Below are positions 33,886 to 46,466 of a DNA stretch of 64,000 nucleotides, one piece after another; the first letter of the stretch is position 1, and each line of letters starts with the position of its first letter. Source of the stretch: Oscheius dolichura. Its lineage: Eukaryota; Nematoda; Chromadorea; Rhabditida; Rhabditidae. The DNA is taken from the NCBI GenBank assembly GCA_932521035.1, contig OW051493.1, positions 1,488,001 to 1,552,000 of the forward strand, read 5' to 3'. Made by a program: the position numbers and the translations under genes. The notes under the pieces were generated by a model that did not search any database, was not told the origin of the DNA, and saw nothing but the letters and a program-made list of their open reading frames with translations.

Positions 33886-35379
33886 TATACCCCTTTCGTC
33901 CGAGCCATGAATACCGAGAAATCAGCTAAAAGAAGGCACGATGAAACATACGGAATCCGTATTACGGATCGAGGTTGGAGTGAGGTAAATAAGTGATAGA
34001 AAACAGTAAAATTAGAAACAAACTGCCCAATATATTTACAACGTCAGCCGTATTATTTCAAAACCTCCAACTGGAGACAATATAGATCGTTGACGACGGC
34101 CGCTGCTTTGCCACCAACTTTCCCGGTGATTTCTGAAATGACGAATTTGATCAAGTTTCAATAGAGCCATATATAGTTTCTGGAGCCATAGCGCCCTATT
34201 CTTCTTTCCCAAGCTGTTTCTTCCCTGAAATTCGACTAGAAACCTGTTGAAACATACTGGAAAAGGTAGTATTTTAAGGGAAATGTGATCAAATTTGGCT
34301 CGAAAAACACCAAAATTTGAAGCAGTTAGGGAGTAGAAGAAGGAGGAAACGAGCTCAGGTTACTGTTACCAAGGGTGATCGGCAGGAAGATTTCATGGAA
34401 TATTGGCTATTTGAACCAATTTTGATGTTTTTTTCGGGAAACCTGTAGACACTTGAGAAAGCAATAAAATGATATAGAGATTGATTTTATTCCAAAAACG
34501 AAACATTCCAGTTTTCTTCGAGGATTTTGGGGGGATTTGATGGTCTTCCTCCCTTTTCTTTTTGTGTTCCACGGTGTCCATAGTTATTTTATCAAAAGTA
34601 AGGCTCCCCTCTCCTAATCTAGCTCAAGTGTAACATTATTCGGCAACAGTCTTTTGTTCTCCCCCCGTGTTATCCGCCCTCTCTCTAGGTGTTGCCCGGG
34701 TTGCGCCACCCCTCCCGTGATTTAGTTGCCGCGCCCGTTGGTCGGCCCCTTTGACCCCGACGACAGGATACATTTCATAGCCGGCTAATTGGATGGTAAT
34801 GGACTTGACGGGGGAAGTTGGGGACAGGGGATAGAAATGAGAGGAAGTAGAACACGTGTAGAGGATCCCTAAGCACAACGGTTAGCCAGTATCCAAAAGT
34901 TACATAAAGGATATCTAAAACAGAAAAAAGCCAACAAAAATCAAAATTCGCATAACTTCCCGGAATTGGAGTTGGGGGAATTGACACGACACGAATTGAC
35001 ATGGTGACACGGAAAAAAGAAAGAAGAACGAATCAGTTTAGAAACAATAAATTGGCATTTCCTGGCCGTAATCGTAGAGAACTCATTTTTGGTACGTACT
35101 TGGCATCATAATCGGCGGCAGTTCGAAATATTTCTACATAAAAGATGCCCAAAACAGGAAAAAAGTTAGCAAAAATGGAAATGAACAGATAAGTCATGGG
35201 GGAAATTCAGAAGATTGGAAAGTTCCGGCTTATTTCTTCTGCAGAAAAAGACCCAATTCCGGTGGAATCTCTCTTCGAAAAATATAGTCTGTCAAGAAAA
35301 AAAGACGACATTGAAGGTCTAACGGTTTAGCAACCGGCCGTTTTTTCTTCTGTTTTTTCTTCGAATTTTCCTAAATTCT

Positions 35380-36730
35380 TTGGGCAGAAGACATTCATGA
35401 GATAAACGTGAATGAGAGGCATAAAAGATGTTGCCAATATAAATCTTGTCTAAAACAATAAGAAAACTAACAGAGACTGAATTTTTGGAATGGAGCGTGA
35501 AAAAACCAGCAAATAATGTTCCAAGATGCTCATAAAGGCTGCCCAAAGCAGATAAAAGCATTCCGTCACAAAAGTGGATTCAATAGTTTTTCTTTCAAAC
35601 AGGGGTAGTTTCTTGTTTGATTTTAGTGAAACCGAGGCAATCTTCGCGACTATAACGGCCACGCAGAACATTGAAATTCTCCCGGTTGCCACATTTTCCA
35701 TAAGAAACGAGTACTTTCAGCTACACCATAATAATACCCGACGAACTAGGAGAAAAGAGTTTTGGAAAGCGAGGAATAAATAAAACACATGAAGCGTTCT
35801 GAATGCAGCCATATACAGAAAGGCAGAATTCTTCAGATTTTGCTGCTCGGAACCGAAATATTGGCAATGTTTCAAGTTACTCATAAATGCTGTCCGAAAC
35901 AGTCGAAAATATTGCCAGGTGGTCATTATTGTCAAAATTGATAATTTTTCCAGGATAGCATCGAAAATAAGTACTGTACTTACATTACTTACTTACTGAA
36001 CCTATACTCATCACAGCTCACCGCGACCAGGATAGTATTCCGTTTCCATGTGACTCAAAAGTAGAAGATTTGATGCAAAGCTGTCAAAAAGAAAGCACAT
36101 TTTCGTTAAATACACGACAATTTATTGTAGGTCAGAAACATTATAATCGAACAACCACGTGAACTCCTTCCAAATTTATAATCTCGTGGCTAAACAGTGG
36201 AATTCAAGTCTCTCCTTATTTCGTTTTCTTGTCAAGATTGATCATTTTCATTTTGCTCAGCGGAGTACCGAAAAGAAGTACTGTACTGTATAATTTTTGA
36301 TTCTCGTGAATGTAAAAGGAAAAGTAATCATTAGTTGGACGCCAGACTTATAATCTCGAGGTAATGCATTGAAATCAGAGTTTTTTTTGCATTGACGACT
36401 GATCTAAAAGAAATCCACTGAATCTAATAGGAACGCCGGGCTTATAGCAGCCACGCGGAACATTGGAATTCCACTATTCCGCGCCATTTTCCATAAGAAA
36501 CAGATATTTTTCAGTTACAAAGCTCACTGGCATCACGCGAATTAGGGGAAAGGAAGAAAGAGAACTAAATAACATCTTTGAAGTGTATGGAATACAACCA
36601 GAGCCATAAAGGGGAAGTTCTTCAGATTTTGCTGTTCGGAACGATAACAATGCCAATGATCAGTATGAAAGAACTGGAGATATTGATAATGTTCCAAGTT
36701 GTACATAATGAATGCTTCCTAGAACATTAA
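35380..36730. repeat. Diverged repeat block with three related units
   Basis: Units at about 35.38-35.56, 35.69-35.93 and 36.47-36.73 kb share CTTCAGATTTTGCTG, AATGTTYCAAG and YTCATAAATGCT-like pieces. They are old and non-coding. Confidence 0.5.
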
Positions 36731-37824
36731 AAAAACCATTGGCATTCGAAATTTAGGTAGCTTTGACTTCCAATTAATTTTCTTTCAAAAAGGTCAGTTT
36801 CTCACTTTTCGCCTGACTAAAAACAGAATATTTGGATCGAATTATCGAGCACTAAATGATTCTTTGTGAAATAAGTTACGGTAAAGCGCCGGGAGACGAC
36901 AATTGAGCAATTCGACCAAATTTGAGAAATTATAGTCACCGTGTAAAGCATTTCATAATTCGGCCATCCTTCATTCTCTGTAAATGTCGGCTTTCTTGGA
37001 ATTTCATTGAACGGCACATTTTCTAATGGGTTTTCTGTCTTTTGTTCCATCTGTTCCGTTTCTCTTACTGGAACTTCGTTTCACTTTCGCGAAAAAGGCT
37101 CACCTGTACCGAAATATCAAGCTGATGTTTGAATTTACTTCCGCGGTAAAACATTACGATTCAAGTCCCTTATTTTATCCTCAAGCATTGGAAAACCGGC
37201 TGAGAGTTTCCCGTTTTTTTCAACTTCACGAAATTTCACGAAATCCAATTTTTACTCGAAATTTCTTCTTTTTGTAAGTCTAGCGTCCGTGTCATCATTA
37301 CAAAACCGTTGGATTCTATTTAATTCCGCGGTAAAACATTGAAATCCCATCCATTTGCCCTCGTTCCCAAGTCAAAAAACCATTTTTGCCGACTTTCCTC
37401 CCATAATCTTCTCACTTTTCTATAAATCCTCTCCGTTATCCATCAATCATAACAGTCTCCTCCTCTCTCTGTCTCTGGTGGCGCGGATTGTGATTAACTG
37501 TTGGCTGCCCTTCTGGCGACCAGTTGCCTGCTAATAAATCAGCCCGTCGTGTCCTAGGACATGAAGTCGGAGAGAGCACCATTTTATGGTCTTTTATGAG
37601 CCGGGGTGAACTGACTCCCAGTGGGGGTGAATAGCGTGGAACATAAAGAACTTATTGAGGAATTCGAAAATCTATTGTTTGGTTGGAGAACATTTTGGTT
37701 CCTGGCAAAGATTAGGAAATAAACGGCACCGAGTCCATGGACAGAGGGAATGTCTTCTATTTTGTTTTTGGAGTATATAGTCAGGCTATGAAATGAGGCT
37801 TGGCCCCCGATAGCCCGATCCCCC

Positions 37825-37927
37825 CTGCACCCGTAGAGTCTCGGCAAGAGAACGCTGTAAAGGCGCCACAGCTTTGTAACTGCTTTGAATAAAGATGATC
37901 CTTCTGCCGAGACCTTACAGGTGCAGG
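37825..37927. repeat. Foldback hairpin element
   Basis: The left arm GCACCCGTAGAGTCTCGGCA pairs with the right arm at 37904-37926. The flanks CCGATAGCCCGATC and CGGATTATCGG extend the inverted repeat. The loop contains ACAGCTTTGTAAC, shared with the 60.96 kb copy. Confidence 0.85.
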
Positions 37928-38429
37928 GGAGTCGGATTATCGGTGACCGAACCTGGAATGAAATAAGTTCCTCTGAATGATGCCTGCGATTCCAAATAGC
38001 CAATTGGAAAATTCGAATAAGTTATGGTTTTGGTGGAATATTAAAATTTAGCTCTACTGATTATAGTCAGTTTCAGAGAAAAAGAGTTTATTAGCATTTT
38101 CTCGCCAGTTTGAAGATCTTGGAAGGAAATTGAGGGAAAGAGCCGTTTCTTGTGAAATATGGAATATTCCTCTTTTTCATAGAGAAAATTGCTACATTTT
38201 TTTTTCAAAACAACGATACAATCGAACTTTGAGAAAATTGCAAAAATAAATAGATCCGATGGAATATGATAACTTACACAACTCTCAAAGATTCGGAACC
38301 ATTTTTTGATTATTCTCGCCCAGTTAGAGATTTTTCAAAAGCAGAACAGATTGTTTTCGAAAATCCGGTGAAAACTCGACTTTTCGCACTATAAGTAACT
38401 TATTTTTTTTTTGATGAATTTTTCATTAA

Positions 38430-39260
38430 TGGGACCAAAGCATCAAGTAACCACTGAATTCAATGAATCTTATAGAAATCTTGAAACATTTCATTGCCTC
38501 AACACCATAATTGAACCTTTCAATGGGTAAATTTGAGGTTGAAGGTCAATTCTCATTTCGGGAAGGAAAATGTAGATTTTATAGTGATGCCTGTATTGAT
38601 GAAGGAGGGAAAGCTCACTGGATGGTATGGAATTTCTCGAAACCCCCAAAAGTATTCATTTGAAAGGTTTTGATCAATTGCAACGAACAGGTAAATAGAA
38701 TTGAAGATAATTGAACCGCCATACAATATGTAGGTTTCTTGAAACATTTTATTTTCCAAAATTGCCAGCCGTCTACTTTTTTCTTCCTTTTTGACTCAAT
38801 TCTAACTTTCGATCAGCCCTTCGATCTGTTCGTTCTGATTCGATCTGATAAAAACTCCCACAGCTTTCTGATTGTACCCTTTTTACATTGCTGTTCCCAT
38901 TTCCATATTCGTGCAACTGTGCAATAACCATGTGAAAAATAGAATAATTTATGGTTTGGATGGAAGATTAATAATTCGCTCTGAAGATTCTAGTCACTTT
39001 TGGACGTAGTTCCTTGATCCTTCTCGTCAGGTTGAAGATTTTCTGAGGACAGCCTTGTCTTCGCTAATTCCGGGAAAACTGGGCTTTTCGTACAGTACTT
39101 TTCGTACATTTTTTGATATTCTCGCATCAAAACACACGAAATACTGAGAACCACTGAATTCCATGAGCCTTATAGAACTCTTGAAACATTTCATTATCTC
39201 AACTCCATAATAGGGGTCGTTTCAATGGATAAACTTGTGGTTGAAAATCCATTCAGGACC
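38430..39260. repeat. Two-copy diverged repeat, offset ~700 bp
   Basis: Both copies contain AACCACTGAATTC, CTTGAAACATTTCATT and TTTCAATGGRTAAA (near 38450 and 39150). Confidence 0.6.
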
Positions 39261-40598
39261 CGGGGCATCACATAAAACTGGGTACGGTAGCGGTGGAAGG
39301 GGGAACGGTAGAGGAAGTTAACAGTCTGACTGGAAAGTTATCGGAAAGCCTGAAAATATCCGCTGGAGATTGACTGTAACGTGCCATTCTGTGACTGAAA
39401 TTGAAATAATCGAATTGCCATAAAAATTCCATATTGAAAACGATTTCTTAGATTAAAATTAATAGATTTCTTGAAACTTTTTGATGGCCAAAATCCAACA
39501 GTTTCTATTTTCAGCCCTTTGGATAGGCCCTACTCGATGTGATGCGGTCTTTTTCCCAGTAGAATGTAGTCCTTTTCGCATTATCTGGTTTCGTTTTCAA
39601 TTTGGAATCCTACCGTTCAGTACACACGCGAAAAAAGAGAATAATTTATGGATTAGGTAAAATATGGAAAATTATACAACTCGGAAAGATCCTAGCCACT
39701 TTTGGAGGCAATTCTTCTCTTATTCTCATCAGTTTGAAGGTTTTCCGAGAGGAGCAGAGCCTTTTCCTGGGGAATCTGGAAAATAAATTGAAAGAGAGTC
39801 TTACAGTCTTCGGTTTGGGATTTTCAAAGGGAAGAAGAGCTGGAAAGCGTCTTGACTAGTTTGTAAAATTTCTAAACTCGCGGGAGCAAACTTATTACTG
39901 TTATCAATCTATACAAAATCTTATAGGTTTTATAAAACACAACGTGGTGTCTAAAACAAATAGGTGACCATGAGATCGTGCCGATTAAATCGTCCTAGAG
40001 GCTTTGCGATGAAAAATTCATAGCAAAGCACATTCCCAGAAGATTTTTGAGAGGAAACTGTCAAAAAGGCCGGGAAGAATCGTGAATTTTGAAGATTTTT
40101 GAACAAAACAAAAAAAAAGGAAGTTGAAATTTCGATCTACTCGGACTAAAGCATGTATTGGAGCAGCCGACCGTTGATTTCTTATAGCCACTAGATCCTA
40201 CCCTAATAATGGGCAGATGTCTGTGTGTCTGTCTGTCTGTCTGTATGACCTGTCGTCTGTACGGATTTACCGGTCGAAAGTGAGGGAAGAAGACATTTCG
40301 ACCGTCAGGTTTTGTCCGACTGTCAAAGCTTATTCGACAAGAAAATAACTAGAACAGCGCTTGGGAAAGGGGGAGCCGGCGCTGTCGACTGTTTTCGCCG
40401 AGTTGTGGCTCCCAGTGCCGTCGAAGACGGCAGGAGGCACACTTGTACAACAATAAGAAAAGCTACATTTGGGCGGTTGAATTCAAATTTTGCCGATCTT
40501 TTTGATTTTGCTGTCTCAATATAAACGTAACACGTTCCTTACGAGAGTGATTGGGTCGGTGCAACTAGACGAAAAAAAAGAGAAAAGAATACAAAAAC

Positions 40599-43500
40599 CT
40601 CGGGAACGAAGTCCATCAGTAGTCGGAGCTTCTTGTTCGAGAAACCGATCGTTTTCTCAAAAATTAGACGGAACATCGGATAGGACAAGGTGTTTTCGGG
40701 GACCTGGAAGAATCCTTATTGTCAATTTTATCAATTTTCCAATGTTCCGGGGTTCCAATATTATTAACCGTTTAGGAGACTGATTCGTATCGTCAAAATC
40801 TTACCTGAAGTCCAAACATGTTTCTAAAGTACTGGTAGTAGTGATAAATCCAGGCAGAAGTGAAGTTTTCCGTCTTTTCTGACGAGAAGTTGGCAGTATT
40901 GGCCCGCCGCTCGAGAAACTGAAAAACTTACAAAATCGAATGTACTAATGTCTTCAAAAAGTCTCCCCAATTATATATTTCCTCCGTAAAACAGAAAAAA
41001 TAGACTCACATCCCTATAAGAATGAAGATTTGTGTCATCCAGACAGTAGACAATCTCTTCAGAAAACTTCTGCGGGTTATTTGATAGTCCAAAAATGGCC
41101 GTCTCAATGATAACTGCCAGATTATCTGCATATATCTGAAATTTTCGATTAGCGATAGAAGAAGATAAGCAAATAAGGGAATACGGTACGTTTATAAGGG
41201 AATACTGTAACACAACCGTACTTTTTTTCGAAGACTATTGTTTACAGCTTTAGAAGGAAATATATAATTCCCAGTTGAAGCGGAAGAATATTGAAAATTT
41301 GGACAGTTTTCATCTGACCATAGAGCAAGAAAGGGAGGTTTTCGTATTTTTTTTAAAATTGAAATTCGAAAAATCTCAACAGCAGAGTCAGCAATAAAGA
41401 CTCGAATATATAACGCCTCCTTGATTCATAAAGAAAGTTCCGTTCGTACAATTGGAAAATGGGAGTAAAGGAATGAATCTTCTTTTTATTTCAAAGTTGA
41501 AACTATTTTTTTCCTGTGGAGCCCTTGAAGTTCGATAAATTTCATACAACTAGCCTGACTATCGGGATATTTTTTCGTCTTCGCAAGTGGAAAGATAAGC
41601 AAAAGTGTGAACGAAAGCCATTCATAAAGGGATACTGTAGCAAGAAAGATCAGGGATCGTATTACCTCTACAGAACAATAAACATATAAATGGGTGGATT
41701 GAAGCAGTGAAAAGAAAAATGATCCTCATTCTCTCACCACTGGAAGTCAGAAGAATGACCTACAGTCTATTTTGATTTTGGAAAGCTCGAAGAAAATGTA
41801 TTGCCAGTGAAGACGAGGTGATGAAATAAAGAGGAGCTCTGATTCTCAAAAATTTCAAAAATTGAATCAGTTCTCTATTTTCTAGAAATGAATTCATTCT
41901 CGTCAAAAAGCTATTGCGATTCTCAATTATCCTGTAACACCAAAGGGAAAAATATAAGAGACAGCTGGAGCCTTGAAAATTCCACACTACCAACTTCAAT
42001 GGATTGTTGTTCTTCCCTTTACCGGACGAGAGTAAAAAAGAAAAGTATAAGTTATTGATAAAGGCGGATTGAAGCGTAAGGGCTACACAAGTATTATCCA
42101 TACGGGCAGAACGAGTGGATTGAAGCAGCGGAAACGAAATGGCCGTGTTTTGATCCAGATAAAAAGGAAACACTGGTCTAGAGCTGATTTGATGTTGAAC
42201 GAGGGCCTATCTACTATTGGGATAAGTAACGAAGATCATAGATGTTTTTTTAGAGGAAGCTTGATTCATAAAAATTTCAAAAAAAAAAGTCATTTCACCA
42301 TTTTCTATGAACAAATCTATTCTATCGACAAGAGAGGCCTACATTAGTCTGCAATTGAAAGCAGAAGAATACAAGTTTCCGTCGAAGCCCAAAAAAAATT
42401 AGTTGGTATTAGCAAAAAACGAATGGACAATATCATTTCTCCGGGACAAAGCGTATAAATGGGTGGATTGAAGCGGGAAAAACGTTAGGGACTTGTTTTT
42501 TTTCAGCCAGCTGAAGTTGAAAGAATGAAATAGGGTCTAAATTTCGGCCTGAAAGTTTCTGTAGTGGCGCAGGAAACAAAAAGATAAAATAAAGAGGAAG
42601 CTTGATTCATAAAAGCTTCAAAAACTCTGTCATTCCCCAGTTTCTGAGAAAAAATCCATTCTATTCGCAAAACACATATATGAAACAAAACACGTTATAG
42701 AAAGCGCACGTTTATAAAACTCCCTCGAAGCCCAAAAAAATTCAATGTTTATAAACAGGCGCCGCGCAAATGAACTATTTCCATGTCATGTTTGTAATTA
42801 TGTGTGTGGTCTAGACGAAGCAGGAAAAGGAACTAGCACCTATTTTGAAGCCGTACACATGCCAGTGGGGTCAGTTACGGAAAGATCAAATAAAAAGGAA
42901 GCTTGATTCGTAGAAATTTCAAAAAATGTGAGAAACGTATTAGTCTGTAATAGAAAGTGGAAGAATATAAGGTTCCATTGAAACATCTCAAAAGTCGGAT
43001 GATGGTAACTTTTTGATCATGCTGAAGTTGAAAGAATGAACTAATTTGCCCTGGAATTTTTTCAGTGGGGTAGGAAACGAAAAGATCAAATAAAGAGCAC
43101 CCTTGATTCATAAAAATGTCCAAAAAAATTTGCTGTTTCCCCATTTTTAGAGGAAATATCCATTTCAGCCAATAACACGTATTAGTCTGCTGTAGAAAGA
43201 AGAAAAATATAAGGCTTCCATGAAGCCCCAAAAAATTTCAATACTAAAAAACCTACAAATTGTGTCATTCCCCTGCGTTTTCCCTCAATATACGGTAATT
43301 TTCCATCCTTGGCCAGTTCAATCAGTCCCTTGATTGTTTCACTCGGCTGTCCTTCACTGTGAACATGAACCGGACGCAGGAATATTCCGTGGAAATTCTC
43401 ATCTAAAAATACAAAACTCATTTTCTTCCAGGAATCCTCCAAATTACGATTTTTAGCAGCATTCCTAGCGTACATTTCAGCTCGAGTTCGGGCTTCTCCA

Positions 43501-44899
43501 TACTCTCCGAGGAGGTAATTTTTGGGATAATCACTGAATTTTACTCGATTTTAGGGGAAAAATGGACGAGAAATACCAGAAAATCTCCTCTCCTAGGCCG
43601 TAGTTATCCTCTACTGGGAGGGCAGAGAAAGCGTCGCCGACATGGACCAGACGGGAAATTGATAGGGAGAGCATAGTGTCGACGAGGATTTCAGTAGCTG
43701 AAATGAGAGTTTACTATGATTTTCTTGTTTTATTTTGTCTGGATAAGGGAAGCGGAAATGGAGCAGTGTTCGGAGAGGATATCGCTTTGATAATATTTTA
43801 TTGGCATCGTAAAAAAATAGCTGTAGAACTTTGAAAGCAGTGTTATGTGACCGATGCGGGGTATTTTGAAAAGTTCGGCTAGAATTGTTTTGAACTGGGG
43901 GGTTATTGGTAAATCAAAAGCACAAATGGAGTTCAAGCCTACAAGTCCCCTGCTATAATTTCCCTATGTTTCATTTGGACAATATTTACGGAGGTCCTTC
44001 CATTCCAGCAATGAGTTTAGACTTCTTCACACCTTTCTATAGTCTTGTTGTTACCGTAAGAATTATTTGAAATTTAGGTTGAACGGACTATTTCGGACTT
44101 GTTTCATGTTGACTTGGTAATGACATTGGGAAGTAAGCGCCACTAACAATATATAAAGAGTAGAGTCTCACAGCATTCCTAATGTTTTATCGGTACAGTA
44201 AATGGGATGTGGAACATCAACAACGGTAACACTATTCTACTGAAAAGAAGCGAAAAAAAATCAACCAATTTGACGGCTAATTCATTTCTGTTTTATCCTT
44301 GTGTTTCATGGGGACCATATGAAAACTACATGATTTGGTGTGCATTATTTTCTTGCTTCTTTTCATTCCCATCTTCAAACTTCTTCGAAAATCAATTCTT
44401 CAGCATCGTTTTTGAGCAGATAATTCACAGAAATGGAGGGCGAGCTCGGAACAAGAATATTGAAAGTATAGCGGGTATCATATCGAAAAAATTTCCGCCT
44501 TTCAACTGTTTTAACCGCTCATTAAAACAATATCTAATCCAAAAAAGGGACCAAAAATGTACCTTCCAAGCTATCGGCCCACATTTTTCTGCGTTCCTCC
44601 TTGTCTTGATAAGTTGCCGGAATTGGAGGCGCGGCCAGATGAACTACCGAAGTACACCCAGACAGGGCATTCCGTACCGCGTGTTCATTTGTCAGTTCCA
44701 CTTGAAATGCTCGGATTTTTGAGTCGGAACAAACTAAAAGGACCGGGTTTTGGAGGGAGAATGGGGTGGAGGAACCTTTAGAACTTTGGCAGTTCTTATC
44801 CAGGAGGCGGATCTCCTTGATTTGGTCGTTGTTCATCAGACGACGGGCCAACGCCTTTCCGGCTACACCACAGCCTCCGGTGATTGCTACTGTTTCCAT
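40599..44899 (-). CDS. 3-beta-hydroxysteroid dehydrogenase / extended SDR family protein (3' end not closed)
   Basis: Exons in order: 44899-44776, 44733-44563, 43697-43577, 43533-43257, 41135-41010, 40918-40805 and 40703-40599; all phases agree. The start METVAITGGCGVAGKALARR has the TGxxGxxG NAD(P) site. SVVHLAAPP is the usual strand 4. GIFLRPVHVHSEG and FIYADNLAVIIETAI match 3-beta-HSD proteins. The catalytic region reads NYLLGEYGEARTRAE, so the usual Tyr-x3-Lys is Tyr-x3-Arg. A last exon with the typical LTR-motif end was not found; a possible 40564-40463 exon gives an unconvincing 33-residue tail. Known relatives act on sterols; the substrate here is unknown. Intron 4 (2.1 kb) is filled by repeats. 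Confidence 0.8.
41800..43210. repeat. Diverged tandem repeats in HSD intron 4
   Basis: About five units, roughly 150-400 bp apart, share AAATAAAGAGGAAGCTTGAT, TCATAAAAATTTCAAAAAA and ACACGTATTAGTCTGC-like blocks. They are non-coding. Confidence 0.65.
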
Positions 44900-45698
44900 T
44901 TAGAGAAGAGGAACTGAAAATATTGAATGGAAAAAATTGCTTTGAAGATGAAGAACTAGCAGAAAATACGGCTAAAACTTATGAATTCCCTTTGAAATAC
45001 AGAAAAATTACGGAAACGACGAGGCTATGTAATGAGAATAGGGAGGGAACTCTCCTATGAATCCGACTTGAAACTGACTGGAATTATTTTTGGGAACCGA
45101 AAAATGCTATATAGTCAGTTTCCAACATATGATATATAGTCCGTTTCCAGCATATATGTCACGAGATGTAAAGGTCTGTCACGCCTCCGCTGTAGGGCCA
45201 GCCTTCTTTCGACTTGGTCCCGAAACTGACTATAATTCTTCCCATGAACAGTATAAATTTAAGAATAGAACTACGGTACAACCGATAAAAGAAGGCCTAA
45301 CAGAGGGTTCCCATTGGAATGGACAGACTATTAGTCACCATTTGGAACTCTTTATAACGAACCCTTGAAACATTTGCCAAATTCAGAAATTCAACGATAT
45401 GAATAGTCAAAAACAATGCCCACTAGACCGCAGAAGTCCGCTGTTGCTACCATTTCCATTGTTTTTGTTTTATTTTGTTGTTTAGGCGTGCAAGCTTATT
45501 GGTAGAAAAGACAAATCAGACTTATGAATTCCATTTGAAACAAAGAAAAAACGAGGAAACTGACAGTAATAAGGAATCCGATTCTTTCCGTTCTTATAAA
45601 TTCAACTTGAAACTAACAAAACCTTGGATTTAATCAAGTCTTTTTTCCAAATTTTAGGAATAAACCTAGGCCGTCTTCGGTTGAAGTCGGCCCTAGGG

Positions 45699-45790
45699 GC
45701 ACCCGTATCTTCTCGGTAGGGCGAAAAGTATAAAAGTGATGCACATTTAGAGAAAAGCCGCCATCCTGCCGAGATTTTACGGGTGCGGAA
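45699..45790. repeat. Foldback hairpin element
   Basis: The arms GCACCCGTATCTTCTCGGTA and CTGCCGAGATTTTACGGGTG flank a loop with AAAAGTATAAAAGT, shared with the next copy. Confidence 0.8.
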
Positions 45791-46374
45791 TTCCCGGACT
45801 TTTTACCAAAGAAGGAAGTCAAAAGATTGCCGCGTGTCGTCATTTCTCCATAATGGAGACAGTTTTTCGAGATTTTTGTTCCATAAGTCGAGATCGCTGA
45901 AACGAAATTACTGGGAGTAGAGCGCTAAAATGGCCGTCTTGAAACCAAAACCCCTTGAAAATTTCGGCTATTTTTCTGATTTTCAAGAGTTCTATAAAAT
46001 GAAAATTGGGATGGAAATAATAGTTATGCCGCCGCTTCCAAGAGCTCAAAATTTACAATACCAATGTTACTACCCCAACTGGGCAGTTCAGTTTATTTCT
46101 ACCGTTTCCATTGTAGGGACAGCGGGAGAAATAGTCATTGGCAGAAAAAACGGGCTGCCCTTATGAATTCCCCTTCGAAGAAAAGAAAAAAAATAAGGAA
46201 GTGAAAACATTCGAGAAACCATTGACAAAACAGTTTCCTCATTCTTATAAGCGTAGATTGGAACTTATAAATTTTGATTATGATTTTTGAATTGGGGCTT
46301 TTCTTCTAATTTTAAGAGTAAACCAAGGGCATAGGACATGTTCAACAGAAGTCAACCCCGTGGTATTGGTTCCC

Positions 46375-46466
46375 TGCACCCGTAACGTCTCGGCTGGGCG
46401 AAAAGTATAAAAGTAGTGCACATTTAGAGACAAGCCGCCTTCCTGCCGAGATCTTACGGGTGCGGA
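46375..46466. repeat. Foldback hairpin element
   Basis: The arms GCACCCGTAACGTCTCGGCT and CTGCCGAGATCTTACGGGTG. The loop closely matches the 45.7 kb copy, consistent with local duplication of the whole unit. Confidence 0.8.

Larger units (their letters stand above)
29984..40462. other. 10.5 kb gene-free region upstream of hlh-1
   Basis: No supportable gene on either strand. It holds the hlh-1 promoter, GC-rich islands at about 31.2-31.6, 32.3-32.6, 33.25-33.5, 34.65-34.85 and 37.45-37.56 kb, several palindromic elements, and blocks of old tandem repeats. A direct repeat pair (about 30290-30480 and 30790-30960) shares GAAGCGCAAGGAATTTTT. A TGTC microsatellite lies at 40217-40246. Confidence 0.6.

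Noticed and set aside
41760..42347. ORFs of 92-137 residues inside the HSD intron
   Set aside because: They lie within a diverged tandem repeat in an intron and are not conserved between repeat units.
44207..44722. 171-residue plus-strand ORF
   Set aside because: Its second half is antisense to HSD exon 2, which has clear family motifs.
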